Source of the DNA: an uncultured Shimia sp.
Lineage (GTDB): Bacteria > Pseudomonadota > Alphaproteobacteria > Rhodobacterales > Rhodobacteraceae
NCBI RefSeq assembly: GCF_947493595.1
Contig: NZ_CANLRL010000001.1
Location: 124,001 to 188,000, forward strand
Length of the DNA: 64,000 bases
Direction of reading: 5' to 3'
Shown: positions 51,758 through 60,254 of the stretch, in pieces
How the letters are laid out: each line of letters opens with the position of its first letter
Position numbering within the stretch: the first letter of the stretch is position 1
Notes under the pieces: generated by a model
Told to the model about the DNA's origin: nothing
The model's input: the letters and a program-made list of their open reading frames with translations, nothing else
Database searches by the model: none
Translations under genes and position numbers: made by a program

Positions 51758-53752
51758 TTATTGCGCGGCCACGGAGGTGGGATTCGCAAGCGTGACAATG
51801 TCGCCCATAATGGTGTTCAGCTCAAAGTCCTTTGGCGTGTACACACGTGCCACACCCATAGCGCGTAGGCGCTCGGCATCTTCATCTGGAATGATGCCGC
51901 CGACAATAACGGGTGTGTCGGCCAAACCTGCATCGCGCATACGTTGCATGAGGTCCTCGACCAATGGGATGTGTGACCCGGAGAGGATCGAAAGGCCAAC
52001 CACGTGGGCTTTGTCCTCCATTGCCTTGGTCACAATCTCTTCTGGTGTGAGGCGGATGCCGTCGTAGGTGATGTCCATGCCACAGTCGCGTGCCCGGAAG
52101 GCAATCTGCTCCGCGCCATTGGAGTGGCCGTCAAGTCCCGGTTTGCCAATGACAAATTTCAGACGGCGGCCAAGTCTATCGGACACCATGTCCACGGCAT
52201 TGCGCAGGTCGTCCAGCCCTTCGGTTTTGTTCGATGGCGCGCCGGACACGCCGGTCGGGCCGCGGTATTCGCCGTGCACGACGCGCATTTGTGCAGCCCA
52301 TTCGCCAGTTGTGACACCGGCCTTGGCGGCGGCAATGGAGGCGGGCATGACGTTTTCGCCATTGGACGCGGCGGCACGCAGGTCCGCGAGGGCTTTTTCG
52401 ACAGCTGCGGTGTCGCGCTGGTTGCGCCACTCCGCGAGGCGGGAGATTTGCTCCTGTTCCACGGCAGGGTCGACAACCATGATTCCGCCATCGCCCGTCA
52501 TCAGCGGGGAGGGCTCGCCTTTTTGGAATTTGTTCACGCCGACCACCACGGTCTCACCGGCTTCGATACGGTTGAGGCGTTCGGCGTTGCTGTCCACCAA
52601 GCGGGATTTCATATAATCGATCGCGCCAATCGCGCCGCCCATGCTTTCCAAATTGGCCAATTCACGGCGCGCGCCGTCTTTTAGCTCTTCGACTTTTGAA
52701 TCCACCGCCGGGTTTCCGTCAAACAGATCATCGTATTCCAGAAGGTCGGTTTCAAAGGCCATGATTTGCTGCATACGCATGGACCATTGCTGATCCCATG
52801 GGCGCGGCAAGCCAAGCGCCTCGTTCCAGGCGGGCAATTGCACCGCGCGGGCGCGGGCCTTTTTAGATAGGGTGACAGCCAGCATTTCGATGAGAATACG
52901 GTAGACGTTATTTTCCGGCTGTTGTTCGGTCAGGCCCAAAGAGTTGACCTGCACGCCATAGCGGAAGCGGCGAGATTTGGGATCTGTCACGCCGTAGCGC
53001 TCCACCAGGATTTCATCCCATAGGTCCACAAAGGCGCGCATTTTGCACATCTCCGTGACAAAGCGGATGCCCGCGTTCACAAAGAAGGAGATACGGCCAC
53101 AGAGGCGTGGGAAGTCTTCTTCCGCCACGCGTGGCTTCAGCGCGTCGAGCACGGCAATGGCGGTGGCCAAGGCAAAGGCCAGTTCCTGTTCCGGCGTCGC
53201 GCCCGCCTCTTGCAGGTGGTAGGAACAGACGTTCATCGGGTTCCATTTCGGCACGTTGGTGTAGCAGTATTCGGCCACATCCGCGATCATCTTCAGGCTG
53301 GGTTCCGGCGGGCAGATGTAAGTGCCGCGCGAAAGGTACTCTTTGATCAGGTCGTTTTGCACCGTGCCTTGCAGCTTGGTGACATCTGCGCCTTGCTCCT
53401 CGGCCGTGGCGATATAAAGGGCCAGCAACCAAGGCGCGGTGGCGTTGATCGTCATGGAGGTGTTCATCTGCTCCAGTGGGATCTGGTCAAACAGGGTGCG
53501 CATGTCGCCCAGGTGACAGACCGGCACGCCCACTTTGCCCACTTCGCCGCGCGCCAGAATGTGGTCGCTGTCATAGCCGGTCTGGGTGGGCAGGTCGAAG
53601 GCCACTGAGAGGCCGGTTTGACCTTTTTCCAGGTTGGAGCGGTACAGTGCGTTGGAGGCGCTGGCAGTGGAGTGGCCAGCGTAGGTTCGAATCAACCACG
53701 GACGATCCTTGGCAGGTTTATCGGCGGGCTGGTTTTTCTGCGTCTGCGACAT
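51758..53752 (-). CDS. ecm: Ethylmalonyl-CoA mutase (coenzyme B12-dependent)
   Basis: A 664-residue acyl-CoA mutase. The N-terminal TIM-barrel carries RPWLIRTYAGHSTASASNAL, the substrate/B12 face is in PTQTGYDSDHI, and SYHLQEAGATPEQE follows. The C-terminal B12-binding domain has GLDGHSNGAEQIAFRARD with the DxHxxG lower ligand and VGLSILSGSHIPL. The YxGHSTA start and length match Ecm rather than methylmalonyl-CoA mutase. It interconverts (2R)-ethylmalonyl-CoA and (2S)-methylsuccinyl-CoA. It is divergent from a PlsB-like gene with 193 bp between starts. Confidence 0.93.
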   Translation of the reverse strand: MSQTQKNQPADKPAKDRPWLIRTYAGHSTASASNALYRSNLEKGQTGLSVAFDLPTQTGYDSDHILARGEVGKVGVPVCHLGDMRTLFDQIPLEQMNTSMTINATAPWLLALYIATAEEQGADVTKLQGTVQNDLIKEYLSRGTYICPPEPSLKMIADVAEYCYTNVPKWNPMNVCSYHLQEAGATPEQELAFALATAIAVLDALKPRVAEEDFPRLCGRISFFVNAGIRFVTEMCKMRAFVDLWDEILVERYGVTDPKSRRFRYGVQVNSLGLTEQQPENNVYRILIEMLAVTLSKKARARAVQLPAWNEALGLPRPWDQQWSMRMQQIMAFETDLLEYDDLFDGNPAVDSKVEELKDGARRELANLESMGGAIGAIDYMKSRLVDSNAERLNRIEAGETVVVGVNKFQKGEPSPLMTGDGGIMVVDPAVEQEQISRLAEWRNQRDTAAVEKALADLRAAASNGENVMPASIAAAKAGVTTGEWAAQMRVVHGEYRGPTGVSGAPSNKTEGLDDLRNAVDMVSDRLGRRLKFVIGKPGLDGHSNGAEQIAFRARDCGMDITYDGIRLTPEEIVTKAMEDKAHVVGLSILSGSHIPLVEDLMQRMRDAGLADTPVIVGGIIPDEDAERLRAMGVARVYTPKDFELNTIMGDIVTLANPTSVAAQ

Positions 53753-53844
53753 GTTACGTTCCTCTGCTGGGGGCTCTAAGTGGGCCTAGCAATAATCTTT
53801 CGTTTGAGGGTATGTACGCGAAACATCGTTTGCAAGTCAATTCG

Positions 53845-53860
53845 CTGCGTTGCGGCAAAA
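53845..53860. promoter_or_regulatory. Candidate operator between ecm and the acyltransferase gene
   Basis: CTGCGTTGCGGCAAAA differs at one position from CTGCGATGCGGCAAAA upstream of mcl2, and its TGCGGCAA core is the half-site of the phaA palindrome. It is 93-108 bp upstream of ecm and 86-101 bp upstream of the divergent gene. Confidence 0.5.
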
Positions 53861-53945
53861 TCCTCTCGTCACCACCAGAGCACATTGGGGGAGAGTTGCG
53901 CGAAGTCTATTGCACCCACGGGCATGCTGTTGTCAGAGTCGGTTT

Positions 53946-55304
53946 ATGACTTCGACTATTGAGCTTCCTCTCTGGCTGTTTGTGTTGATCCTGCTGTTTG
54001 CGGTGGTCACAGCGGCCAGCCATTTGCTGTTTCCTTCAGTGCGTTGGTTTTTTCGGCGGCGGATGGAGCGGGTTGTCGCGCGGCTAAATGAGCGTCTGGA
54101 GCGCCCCATAGAACCGTTCAAGCTGGCACAGCGCCACGATATGATAGAGCGGCTGATCTACCAGCCGGATGTGACGCGGGCAGTGGCGGAACATGCGGCG
54201 GAGGAAGGGATACCCGAAGCGGTGGCCTTTGAGACCGCCAAGCGCTACGCGGGGGAAATTGTGCCGTCGTTTTCGGCGACCATGTATTTTGGCGTCGCCA
54301 TCAAGATTGCGCGGTTTCTAAGCCGAGCGTTTTACCGCGTGCGATTGACCCATGTGGATGAGGCGGCGCTGGATGCGATCCCGCAGGAGAGCACGGTTGT
54401 TTATGTGATCAATCACAAGAGCAACATGGATTACGTGCTGGTGACCTATCTGGCCGCGCGGCGTGGGGCGTTGTCCTATGCGGTGGGCGAATGGGCGCGG
54501 GTTTGGCCGCTCAGCCGGTTGATCCGGGCGATGGGGGCTTACTTTATCCGGCGCAAGTCGCGCAATGACCTCTATCGCAAGGTGTTGGCGGGGTATGTGC
54601 GCTTGGCAACCGAGGCAGGTGTGGCGCAGGCGATGTTTCCGGAGGGGCGCTTGTCGCTGACTGGGGCGCCACAGGACCCGAAGCTGGGGCTGATCAAATA
54701 CATCACGGATGCCTACCAGCCGGAGGGGCGCGACGTGGTGTTTGTGCCAGTGGCGATCAATTACGACCGGGTACTGGAAGACCGGATCCTTTTGGAATCG
54801 GCGGCGCGGGGCGGCAAAGGATTTCGCGCGCGGATTTCGGTGATTGTAGGGTTCTTCTTTAAGCAGCTGCTGTTGCGGCTGCGCGGGAAGGTGCATCGCT
54901 TTGGCAATGCCACGGTGCGCTTTGGGCGGCCTGTGTCGCTCACGGAGTTCTCTCAAGACGTGACCGGGGAAGTGGCCAAACCGCTGGGTGTGGAACTGAT
55001 GCGGCGCATCAACGGGGTTGTGCCAATCCTGCCTGTGCCGCTGATGGCGTGTATTTTTGAGCAGGCCGCGGGGTCATTGTCGCAAAAGGATGTGAAAGAC
55101 GCCTTTGCAGCGCGGCTGGCGGCGCTGCCGCAGTCTCGGGCGCGATTTATGCGGGAGGCGCCGGAGGAGGCGATAGACGGCGCGCTGAAGACTCTGGTGG
55201 GGCGGCGGGTGCTGTTGGAAGCTGACGGAACGTTTTCTGTGAACAAGGAGCAGTCGGATATCCTTACGTTTTACGCCAACTCCATAAGGCATTTGCTTGA
55301 GTAG
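53946..55304 (+). CDS. Glycerol-3-phosphate/lysophosphatidate acyltransferase-like protein (PlsB-type)
   Basis: A 452-residue membrane protein. The N-terminal membrane helix is at about residues 8-28, and the acyltransferase core contains NHKSNMDYVLVTYLAARRGA (motif I HxxxxD), GAYFIRRKSRND (motif II) and AMFPEGRLSLTG (motif III). The size and motifs fit the PlsB/PlsC superfamily, probably acylating glycerol-3-phosphate. ATG 53946 is used although an upstream extension exists. It is followed by ccr 151 bp later but its relation to the ethylmalonyl-CoA pathway is only positional. Confidence 0.82.
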   Translation: MTSTIELPLWLFVLILLFAVVTAASHLLFPSVRWFFRRRMERVVARLNERLERPIEPFKLAQRHDMIERLIYQPDVTRAVAEHAAEEGIPEAVAFETAKRYAGEIVPSFSATMYFGVAIKIARFLSRAFYRVRLTHVDEAALDAIPQESTVVYVINHKSNMDYVLVTYLAARRGALSYAVGEWARVWPLSRLIRAMGAYFIRRKSRNDLYRKVLAGYVRLATEAGVAQAMFPEGRLSLTGAPQDPKLGLIKYITDAYQPEGRDVVFVPVAINYDRVLEDRILLESAARGGKGFRARISVIVGFFFKQLLLRLRGKVHRFGNATVRFGRPVSLTEFSQDVTGEVAKPLGVELMRRINGVVPILPVPLMACIFEQAAGSLSQKDVKDAFAARLAALPQSRARFMREAPEEAIDGALKTLVGRRVLLEADGTFSVNKEQSDILTFYANSIRHLLE

Positions 55305-55314
55305 CTGTGCATGT

Positions 55315-55331
55315 GCAGCAATTTATGCTGC
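55315..55331. promoter_or_regulatory. Inverted repeat upstream of ccr
   Basis: GCAGCA-ATTTA-TGCTGC is a perfect 6-bp inverted repeat with a 5-bp spacer, 125-141 bp before the ccr start and 10 bp after the upstream stop. ccr genes are known to be substrate-regulated in other alphaproteobacteria; this is a candidate site only. Confidence 0.45.
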
Positions 55332-55455
55332 GACTGCTGGGTCATAAAATTACAAAAAATGCAGCTTGAAGGTTGCAATGTTACCTCACCGCCAATATCA
55401 CGGTGGCAGGAACGCGATTCTGCATCGCGGCGAAACGACCACTCAGGAGGCGAAA

Positions 55456-56742
55456 ATGGCTCTGGATACTGAAAACGGCATTGCGACCTACGACGCACCA
55501 CAAAAAGACCTGTACGAAGTGGGCGAAATGCCTCCGATGGGGTATGTCCCAAAACAGATGTACGCGTGGGCGATCCGCCGCGAGCGCCAGGGTGAGCCAA
55601 ACAAGGCGATGTTGCAGGAAGTTGTCGACGTGCCAACGCTCGACAGTCACGAAGTGCTGGTTCTGGTGATGGCAGCGGGCGTGAACTACAACGGCGTTTG
55701 GGCCGGTCTTGGCGTGCCGGTGTCCATGTTCGATGTGCACAAGCAGCCGTACCACATTGCTGGTTCTGACGCTGCTGGCATCGTTTGGGCCGTGGGTGAC
55801 AAGGTGAAGCGCTGGAAGGTGGGCGATGAAGTTGTGATCCACTGCAACCAGGATGACGGTGACGATGAGCACTGCAACGGCGGCGATCCGATGTTCTCCG
55901 ACAGCCAACGCATCTGGGGTTATGAAACCCCTGACGGCTCGTTCTCTCAGTTCACCCGAGTGCAGGCGCAACAGCTGATGCCACGCCCGAAGCACCTGAC
56001 CTGGGAAGAGAGCGCATGCTACACGCTGACACTGGCAACCGCCTACCGGATGCTGTTTGGCCACGAGCCACATGATCTTAAGCCGGGCCAGAACGTACTG
56101 GTTTGGGGCGCGTCCGGTGGTCTGGGCTCTTATGCGATCCAGCTGATTAACACCGCCGGTGCCAATGCGATTGGCGTGATTTCGGACGAGAGCAAGCGTG
56201 ACTTTGTCATGGGGCTGGGCGCGAAAGGCGTGATCAACCGCAACGACTTCAACTGCTGGGGTCAACTGCCGACTGTGAACACGCCGGAATACAACGACTG
56301 GCTGAAAGAAGCGCGCAAATTTGGCAAGGCGATCTGGGAGATCACTGGCAAAGGCGTGAACGTGGACATGGTGTTTGAGCACCCCGGTCAGGCGACTTTC
56401 CCGGTGTCCACGCTTGTGGTGAAAAAAGGCGGCATGGTTGTGATTTGCGCCGGCACCTCCGGTTTCAACTGTACCTTCGACGTGCGCTATATGTGGATGC
56501 ACCAGAAGCGTTTGCAGGGCTCTCACTTTGCCCATCTGAAGCAGGCCGCAGCCGCCAACCAGCTTATGGTGGAACGTCGTCTGGACCCATGTATGTCTGA
56601 GGTGTTCCCTTGGGCAGAGCTGCCGGATGCGCACATGAAAATGCTGCGCAATGAGCACAAGCCGGGCAATATGTCGGTGCTGGTGCAGGCGCCAAAGACC
56701 GGCCTGCGCACGCTGGAAGATGTGCTCGACGCGGGCAAGTAA
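55456..56742 (+). CDS. ccr: Crotonyl-CoA carboxylase/reductase
   Basis: A 428-residue MDR-family enzyme that reductively carboxylates crotonyl-CoA to (2S)-ethylmalonyl-CoA with NADPH and CO2, the signature reaction of the ethylmalonyl-CoA pathway. NYNGVWAGLGVPVSMFDVHK, the nucleotide-binding VLVWGASGGLGSYAIQL and CFD-type FNCTFDVRYMWMHQKRLQGS are diagnostic of Ccr. GAGGCGAAA precedes ATG 55456. It ends at a strong terminator, so it is a single-gene unit. Confidence 0.96.
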   Translation: MALDTENGIATYDAPQKDLYEVGEMPPMGYVPKQMYAWAIRRERQGEPNKAMLQEVVDVPTLDSHEVLVLVMAAGVNYNGVWAGLGVPVSMFDVHKQPYHIAGSDAAGIVWAVGDKVKRWKVGDEVVIHCNQDDGDDEHCNGGDPMFSDSQRIWGYETPDGSFSQFTRVQAQQLMPRPKHLTWEESACYTLTLATAYRMLFGHEPHDLKPGQNVLVWGASGGLGSYAIQLINTAGANAIGVISDESKRDFVMGLGAKGVINRNDFNCWGQLPTVNTPEYNDWLKEARKFGKAIWEITGKGVNVDMVFEHPGQATFPVSTLVVKKGGMVVICAGTSGFNCTFDVRYMWMHQKRLQGSHFAHLKQAAAANQLMVERRLDPCMSEVFPWAELPDAHMKMLRNEHKPGNMSVLVQAPKTGLRTLEDVLDAGK

Positions 56743-56783
56743 CACTCACGGATCGAAAAACGGTTTCCCCCGTTTTCCTCCAG

Positions 56784-56818
56784 CCCCCGGAGCCGCGTGG
56801 CTTCGGGGGTCTTTTTTT
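56784..56818 (+). terminator. ccr terminator
   Basis: CCCCCGGAGCC pairs fully with GGCTTCGGGGG over a GCGT loop and is followed by TCTTTTTTT. Confidence 0.9.
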
Positions 56819-57009
56819 GGGCGTGCCTATAGGCACTTGATGAATTCATAGCTTCACTTGAGGTGTCTGTTCTTTGTTTGGCGCAATGGTACGCGCAGGG
56901 TCTTGCTCTCAGCTTTTGGCTGCCCAAATCATTTCTTGTTTCATCATTTCATTTTTTAGAAAGAACTCCCGCTTAGGCCTTTGGATTAGTCTTTTAGCGG
57001 AGTGTCAAA

Positions 57010-57708
57010 ATGAACATCAAAACCACCTTAACGGCGTGTGCTATTTCTGTAGTAGCTGCAACGTCTTCTATGGCCGAGACCCTTACTTTTGCAGCGGGCG
57101 AATGGGCGCCTTACATCGGCTCAGAGCTGCCGGAAAATGGCCTGCATACTCAGCGTGTGCGCGAAGTCATGAAGTCAGCGGGCTATGACATTGAGCTTGA
57201 GTATATGCCTTGGAAGCGATCCTTCGAGATGACCAAGAAAGGCGACTTTGTCGCGACATTTTCCTGGTCGCGCACGGACGAGCGCGTTGATGAGTTTTAC
57301 TACCCAGAAGTGCCGGTGGATGGTCAGACAGATGTGATTTTTTACAGCCGAACCAAATACCCGGACGGCCTGAATGTGACCTCAATTGACGACATTCAAG
57401 CGCAGGGTCTCTCTGTTATTGGCTATGCGGGCTATTGGTATGAAGCGGAATATCAAAAGCGCGGGATGGACATGCGGACCGTGACTTCAGCGGAAAGTGC
57501 TTGGAAGATGCTGCACTCTGGTCGCGCAGATGTACTGATTGAAAATCGCGTCGTTGGTGAGTTGTCTCTAAAAGAAGTTCTCGGTGATGCAGCGGGGGAC
57601 ATTGACAAGGCAGCCGAGGTGCGTTCTGCGCCAGTCTATGTTCTGTTTTCTCGCCAGCATCCAGATGGCGAAGCCTTGCGGGATGCTTGGGACGCCCACG
57701 CGAAGTAA
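57010..57708 (+). CDS. Periplasmic solute-binding protein (family 3)
   Basis: A 232-residue precursor with a signal peptide (cleaved after MA, about residue 22). AETLTFAAGEWAPYIGSELP and YDIELEYMPWKRSFEMTKKG start the two-lobe binding fold, and GLSVIGYAGYWYEAEYQKRG forms the hinge region. The ligand is unknown; family 3 members bind amino acids or other small solutes, but no permease genes are adjacent, so it may be a sensor-type or orphan binding protein. Confidence 0.85.
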   Translation: MNIKTTLTACAISVVAATSSMAETLTFAAGEWAPYIGSELPENGLHTQRVREVMKSAGYDIELEYMPWKRSFEMTKKGDFVATFSWSRTDERVDEFYYPEVPVDGQTDVIFYSRTKYPDGLNVTSIDDIQAQGLSVIGYAGYWYEAEYQKRGMDMRTVTSAESAWKMLHSGRADVLIENRVVGELSLKEVLGDAAGDIDKAAEVRSAPVYVLFSRQHPDGEALRDAWDAHAK

Positions 57709-57732
57709 GTTGACGCATTAGAACAATGAGTG

Positions 57733-57758
57733 CCTCCGGCTCTATGGCCGGAGGTTTT
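57733..57758 (+). terminator. Terminator of the solute-binding protein gene
   Basis: CCTCCGGC pairs with GCCGGAGG across TCTATG, followed by TTTT. It lies 24 bp after the stop. Confidence 0.85.
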
Positions 57759-57883
57759 GCCTTGATTGCTCGAAACTGGCTTCCTTGTGCGGTAGGACAG
57801 TGCTCGGCGGCCGCAGCTTGATTCACGGTCGAATTCGGCGAAACCGACTGGCCCCCAATCGCTGCCCGCTATAGGGTCGCGCC

Positions 57884-59416
57884 ATGAGCAGTACCTCCAT
57901 TACATTCAGCCACGATCAGGCCGAGGCCTTTGACAATATCTCCGCCCTGCTGAAGGGGCTGGGGGTGGATTTGGACGAGGGCCTGTTGACGCCTGCAATC
58001 GAAGGCAAACAGGCGATTGCTGCGGTGACCGGTAAGGCCGGGTCGGGTAAGACGTTGTTGCTGTCGGAGATGGTGAAGGCCTTGGAAGGGGCCGGGGTTG
58101 ATATTGTCTCCGGCGACTATGAAGGCAAGCGCAAGAAGGATCACCGGACGCTGGCGATTTTGGCGCCAACCAACAAGGCTGCAAGCGTGTTGCGCATGCG
58201 CGGCGTGCCAGCGACGACCATTCACCGGATTATCTACACGCCGGTCTATGACCCGGAATATGAGAAGATCGCGGAGTGGCTGGCCGATAAGGGAGAGCGA
58301 CCCGAGATTGAGGGGCTGACGGATGAGGCGCTGGATCGGGCGTTGGAGTTTTACAAGCTGCACAAGTCCATTCCGGGGGCATTGGCGGCGGCTGGGCTGC
58401 GGGGCAGTGATTTTATCACTGGCTGGAAGCGGCGGGATGATCCGCTGGACATCGGGTTCATCGACGAAAGCTCGATGCTGGATGACAAGCAGTTTGAGGA
58501 TTTGAAAGAGATTTTCAGCACGTTGGTGCTGTTTGGCGATCCGGCACAGTTGGCCCCGGTGAACCAGTCGGGCGCGATGGTGTTTGATAAGCTGCCAGCG
58601 CCGGCGGTTTACAATCTGGAGCGGATTCACCGGCAGGATGCGGACAACCCGATTTTGGATTTGGCCCATGCGTTGGCTGATCCGCAGCTGGGGTTTCAGG
58701 ATTTTGAGCGCATGGTTGAGGAGTCTGCGCGCAAGGATGATCGTGTGGTTCTGGCGCAGCGGGTTGAGGTGGATTTGATGGCGCGCTCACCGGTTTTGGT
58801 GTGGCGCAATGCCACGCGTATCCGGCTGATCAATGCGTTTCGACAGGTGCATGGCGCGCCGGAAGATGAGTTGCTGGAAGGCGAGCCGCTGATCTGTGAC
58901 GGGATTGAGCTTCCGATGAAACACCGCAAGAAGCGGCTGGATCTGGAGGCGCGGGGGCTCATTAAGGGCGCGCAGGTGATTTACCTTGGGCCGGGGCGTA
59001 AGCCCGGGTTTTCACGGCTGCATGTGATGGGTGCGGAAGATCCGCGTGTGTCGGCGGCGTCGATTGTGAAGATCGAGATGCCAGATGAAGAAGAGCCGTT
59101 TATTCCCTATGCGGCGCGCATGGGAGCGACGTTTCTGCATGGCGCGGCGGTGACCATTCACAAGGCGCAGGGCTCGCAGTGGGAAAACGTGCAGGTGTTT
59201 GCACCAGACCTGTTTGTGGCGGCGCGGATGAATAGGCAGGAGGCGGGGCAGCCGTTGTGGAAACGTCTGGCCTACGTGGCGATCACGCGGGCGAGTGAGC
59301 GGCTGCACTGGGTGGTGCGCAATCGGTTGGCAAAGCCGTCTGGGCCGCTGGATGTGAGTGATTTGACGGTGGCGCCTGCGCCGCTGGAGTTGATGGCGCA
59401 GGAGGAAAATGCGTGA
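57884..59416 (+). CDS. RecD-like/superfamily 1B DNA helicase
   Basis: A 510-residue ATPase. Walker A is TGKAGSGKTLLL (about 49-60), motif II is IGFIDESSMLD (DExx), motif III is LFGDPAQLAPV and the C-terminal UvrD_C_2 part has VTIHKAQGSQWENV and YVAITRASERLHWV. Single-gene RecD2/AAA_30-type helicases work in DNA repair without RecBC. The GTG start of the SDR gene overlaps its stop, so the two are coupled. Confidence 0.9.
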   Translation: MSSTSITFSHDQAEAFDNISALLKGLGVDLDEGLLTPAIEGKQAIAAVTGKAGSGKTLLLSEMVKALEGAGVDIVSGDYEGKRKKDHRTLAILAPTNKAASVLRMRGVPATTIHRIIYTPVYDPEYEKIAEWLADKGERPEIEGLTDEALDRALEFYKLHKSIPGALAAAGLRGSDFITGWKRRDDPLDIGFIDESSMLDDKQFEDLKEIFSTLVLFGDPAQLAPVNQSGAMVFDKLPAPAVYNLERIHRQDADNPILDLAHALADPQLGFQDFERMVEESARKDDRVVLAQRVEVDLMARSPVLVWRNATRIRLINAFRQVHGAPEDELLEGEPLICDGIELPMKHRKKRLDLEARGLIKGAQVIYLGPGRKPGFSRLHVMGAEDPRVSAASIVKIEMPDEEEPFIPYAARMGATFLHGAAVTIHKAQGSQWENVQVFAPDLFVAARMNRQEAGQPLWKRLAYVAITRASERLHWVVRNRLAKPSGPLDVSDLTVAPAPLELMAQEENA

Positions 59417-60141
59417 AGAGCATCATTGTGACCGGCGCGAGCCAAGGCATTGGCAAGGCCACCGCCGTGGCGTTTTTGGAAGCTGGTTGGCGCGTGGGCG
59501 TGTTGGCGCGCAGCGCAGAGAAGCTACAGGCGATTGCGGATGACTATGCGAACGCGGTGCCTTTGGTCGCGGATGTGACCGATGCGGCAGCGATGGAAAG
59601 CGCCTTTGCGCGGTTTGTGGCGCGGGCAGAGCGACTGGACGCATTGTTCAACAATGCGGGCATGTTTGGGCCTGCGGGGTCAATTGATGAGATTGATCTG
59701 GGTGGCTTTGATCAGGTGCTTGATGTGAATGTGCGCGGCATGTTTATCGCCGCCAAGCTGGCTTATGCGCAGATGCGGCGTCAGGTGCCGCAGGGCGGGC
59801 GGATTATCAACAACGGGTCACTGAGCGCGCATGTGCCACGCGAAGGGTCGGTGTGTTACACGCTCACAAAACATGCGGTGACGGGGCTGACACGGACGTT
59901 GTCGCTGGACGGGCGGCCGTATGACATTGCCTGTGGTCAGATCGACATTGGCAATGCGGAGACCGATATGGTCGCAGATTTGAACGCGCGTTTGCAAGCC
60001 GATGGCAAAGCGCCCAATCCCACGATGGATGTGCAGGACGCGGCGCGGTCTGTGTTGCATATGGCGGAGATGCCGCTGAGTGCGAATGTGCAGTTCATGA
60101 CAGTGATGGCGACCAAGATGCCTTACATTGGGCGCGGCTAA
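59413..60141 (+). CDS. Short-chain dehydrogenase/reductase
   Basis: A 242-residue SDR. The cofactor motif is TGASQGIGKATA, NNAG is at about residue 77, catalytic Ser is in NNGSLSAH and Tyr-Lys is CYTLTKHAVTG. The substrate is unknown; no pathway genes are beside it apart from the coupled helicase. The start codon is GTG, overlapping the helicase stop by GTGA. Confidence 0.87.
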   Translation: MKSIIVTGASQGIGKATAVAFLEAGWRVGVLARSAEKLQAIADDYANAVPLVADVTDAAAMESAFARFVARAERLDALFNNAGMFGPAGSIDEIDLGGFDQVLDVNVRGMFIAAKLAYAQMRRQVPQGGRIINNGSLSAHVPREGSVCYTLTKHAVTGLTRTLSLDGRPYDIACGQIDIGNAETDMVADLNARLQADGKAPNPTMDVQDAARSVLHMAEMPLSANVQFMTVMATKMPYIGRG

Positions 60142-60154
60142 GCATCTTTCGGCA

Positions 60155-60189
60155 AAAAGAATGCCCCCGACCAGGGGGTGGTCGAGGGC
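60155..60189 (-). terminator. PhoX-gene terminator
   Basis: On the minus strand GCCCTCGACC pairs fully with GGTCGGGGGC (one G-T) around ACCCCCT and is followed by ATTCTTTTT. It lies 65 bp after the phosphatase stop. Confidence 0.85.
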
Positions 60190-60254
60190 CAAAGAGTTGG
60201 TGCTAAAAAGTGGAATGTAAAAAGGTATTTAGGTAGTCAGAATTTGCGTCGTCG

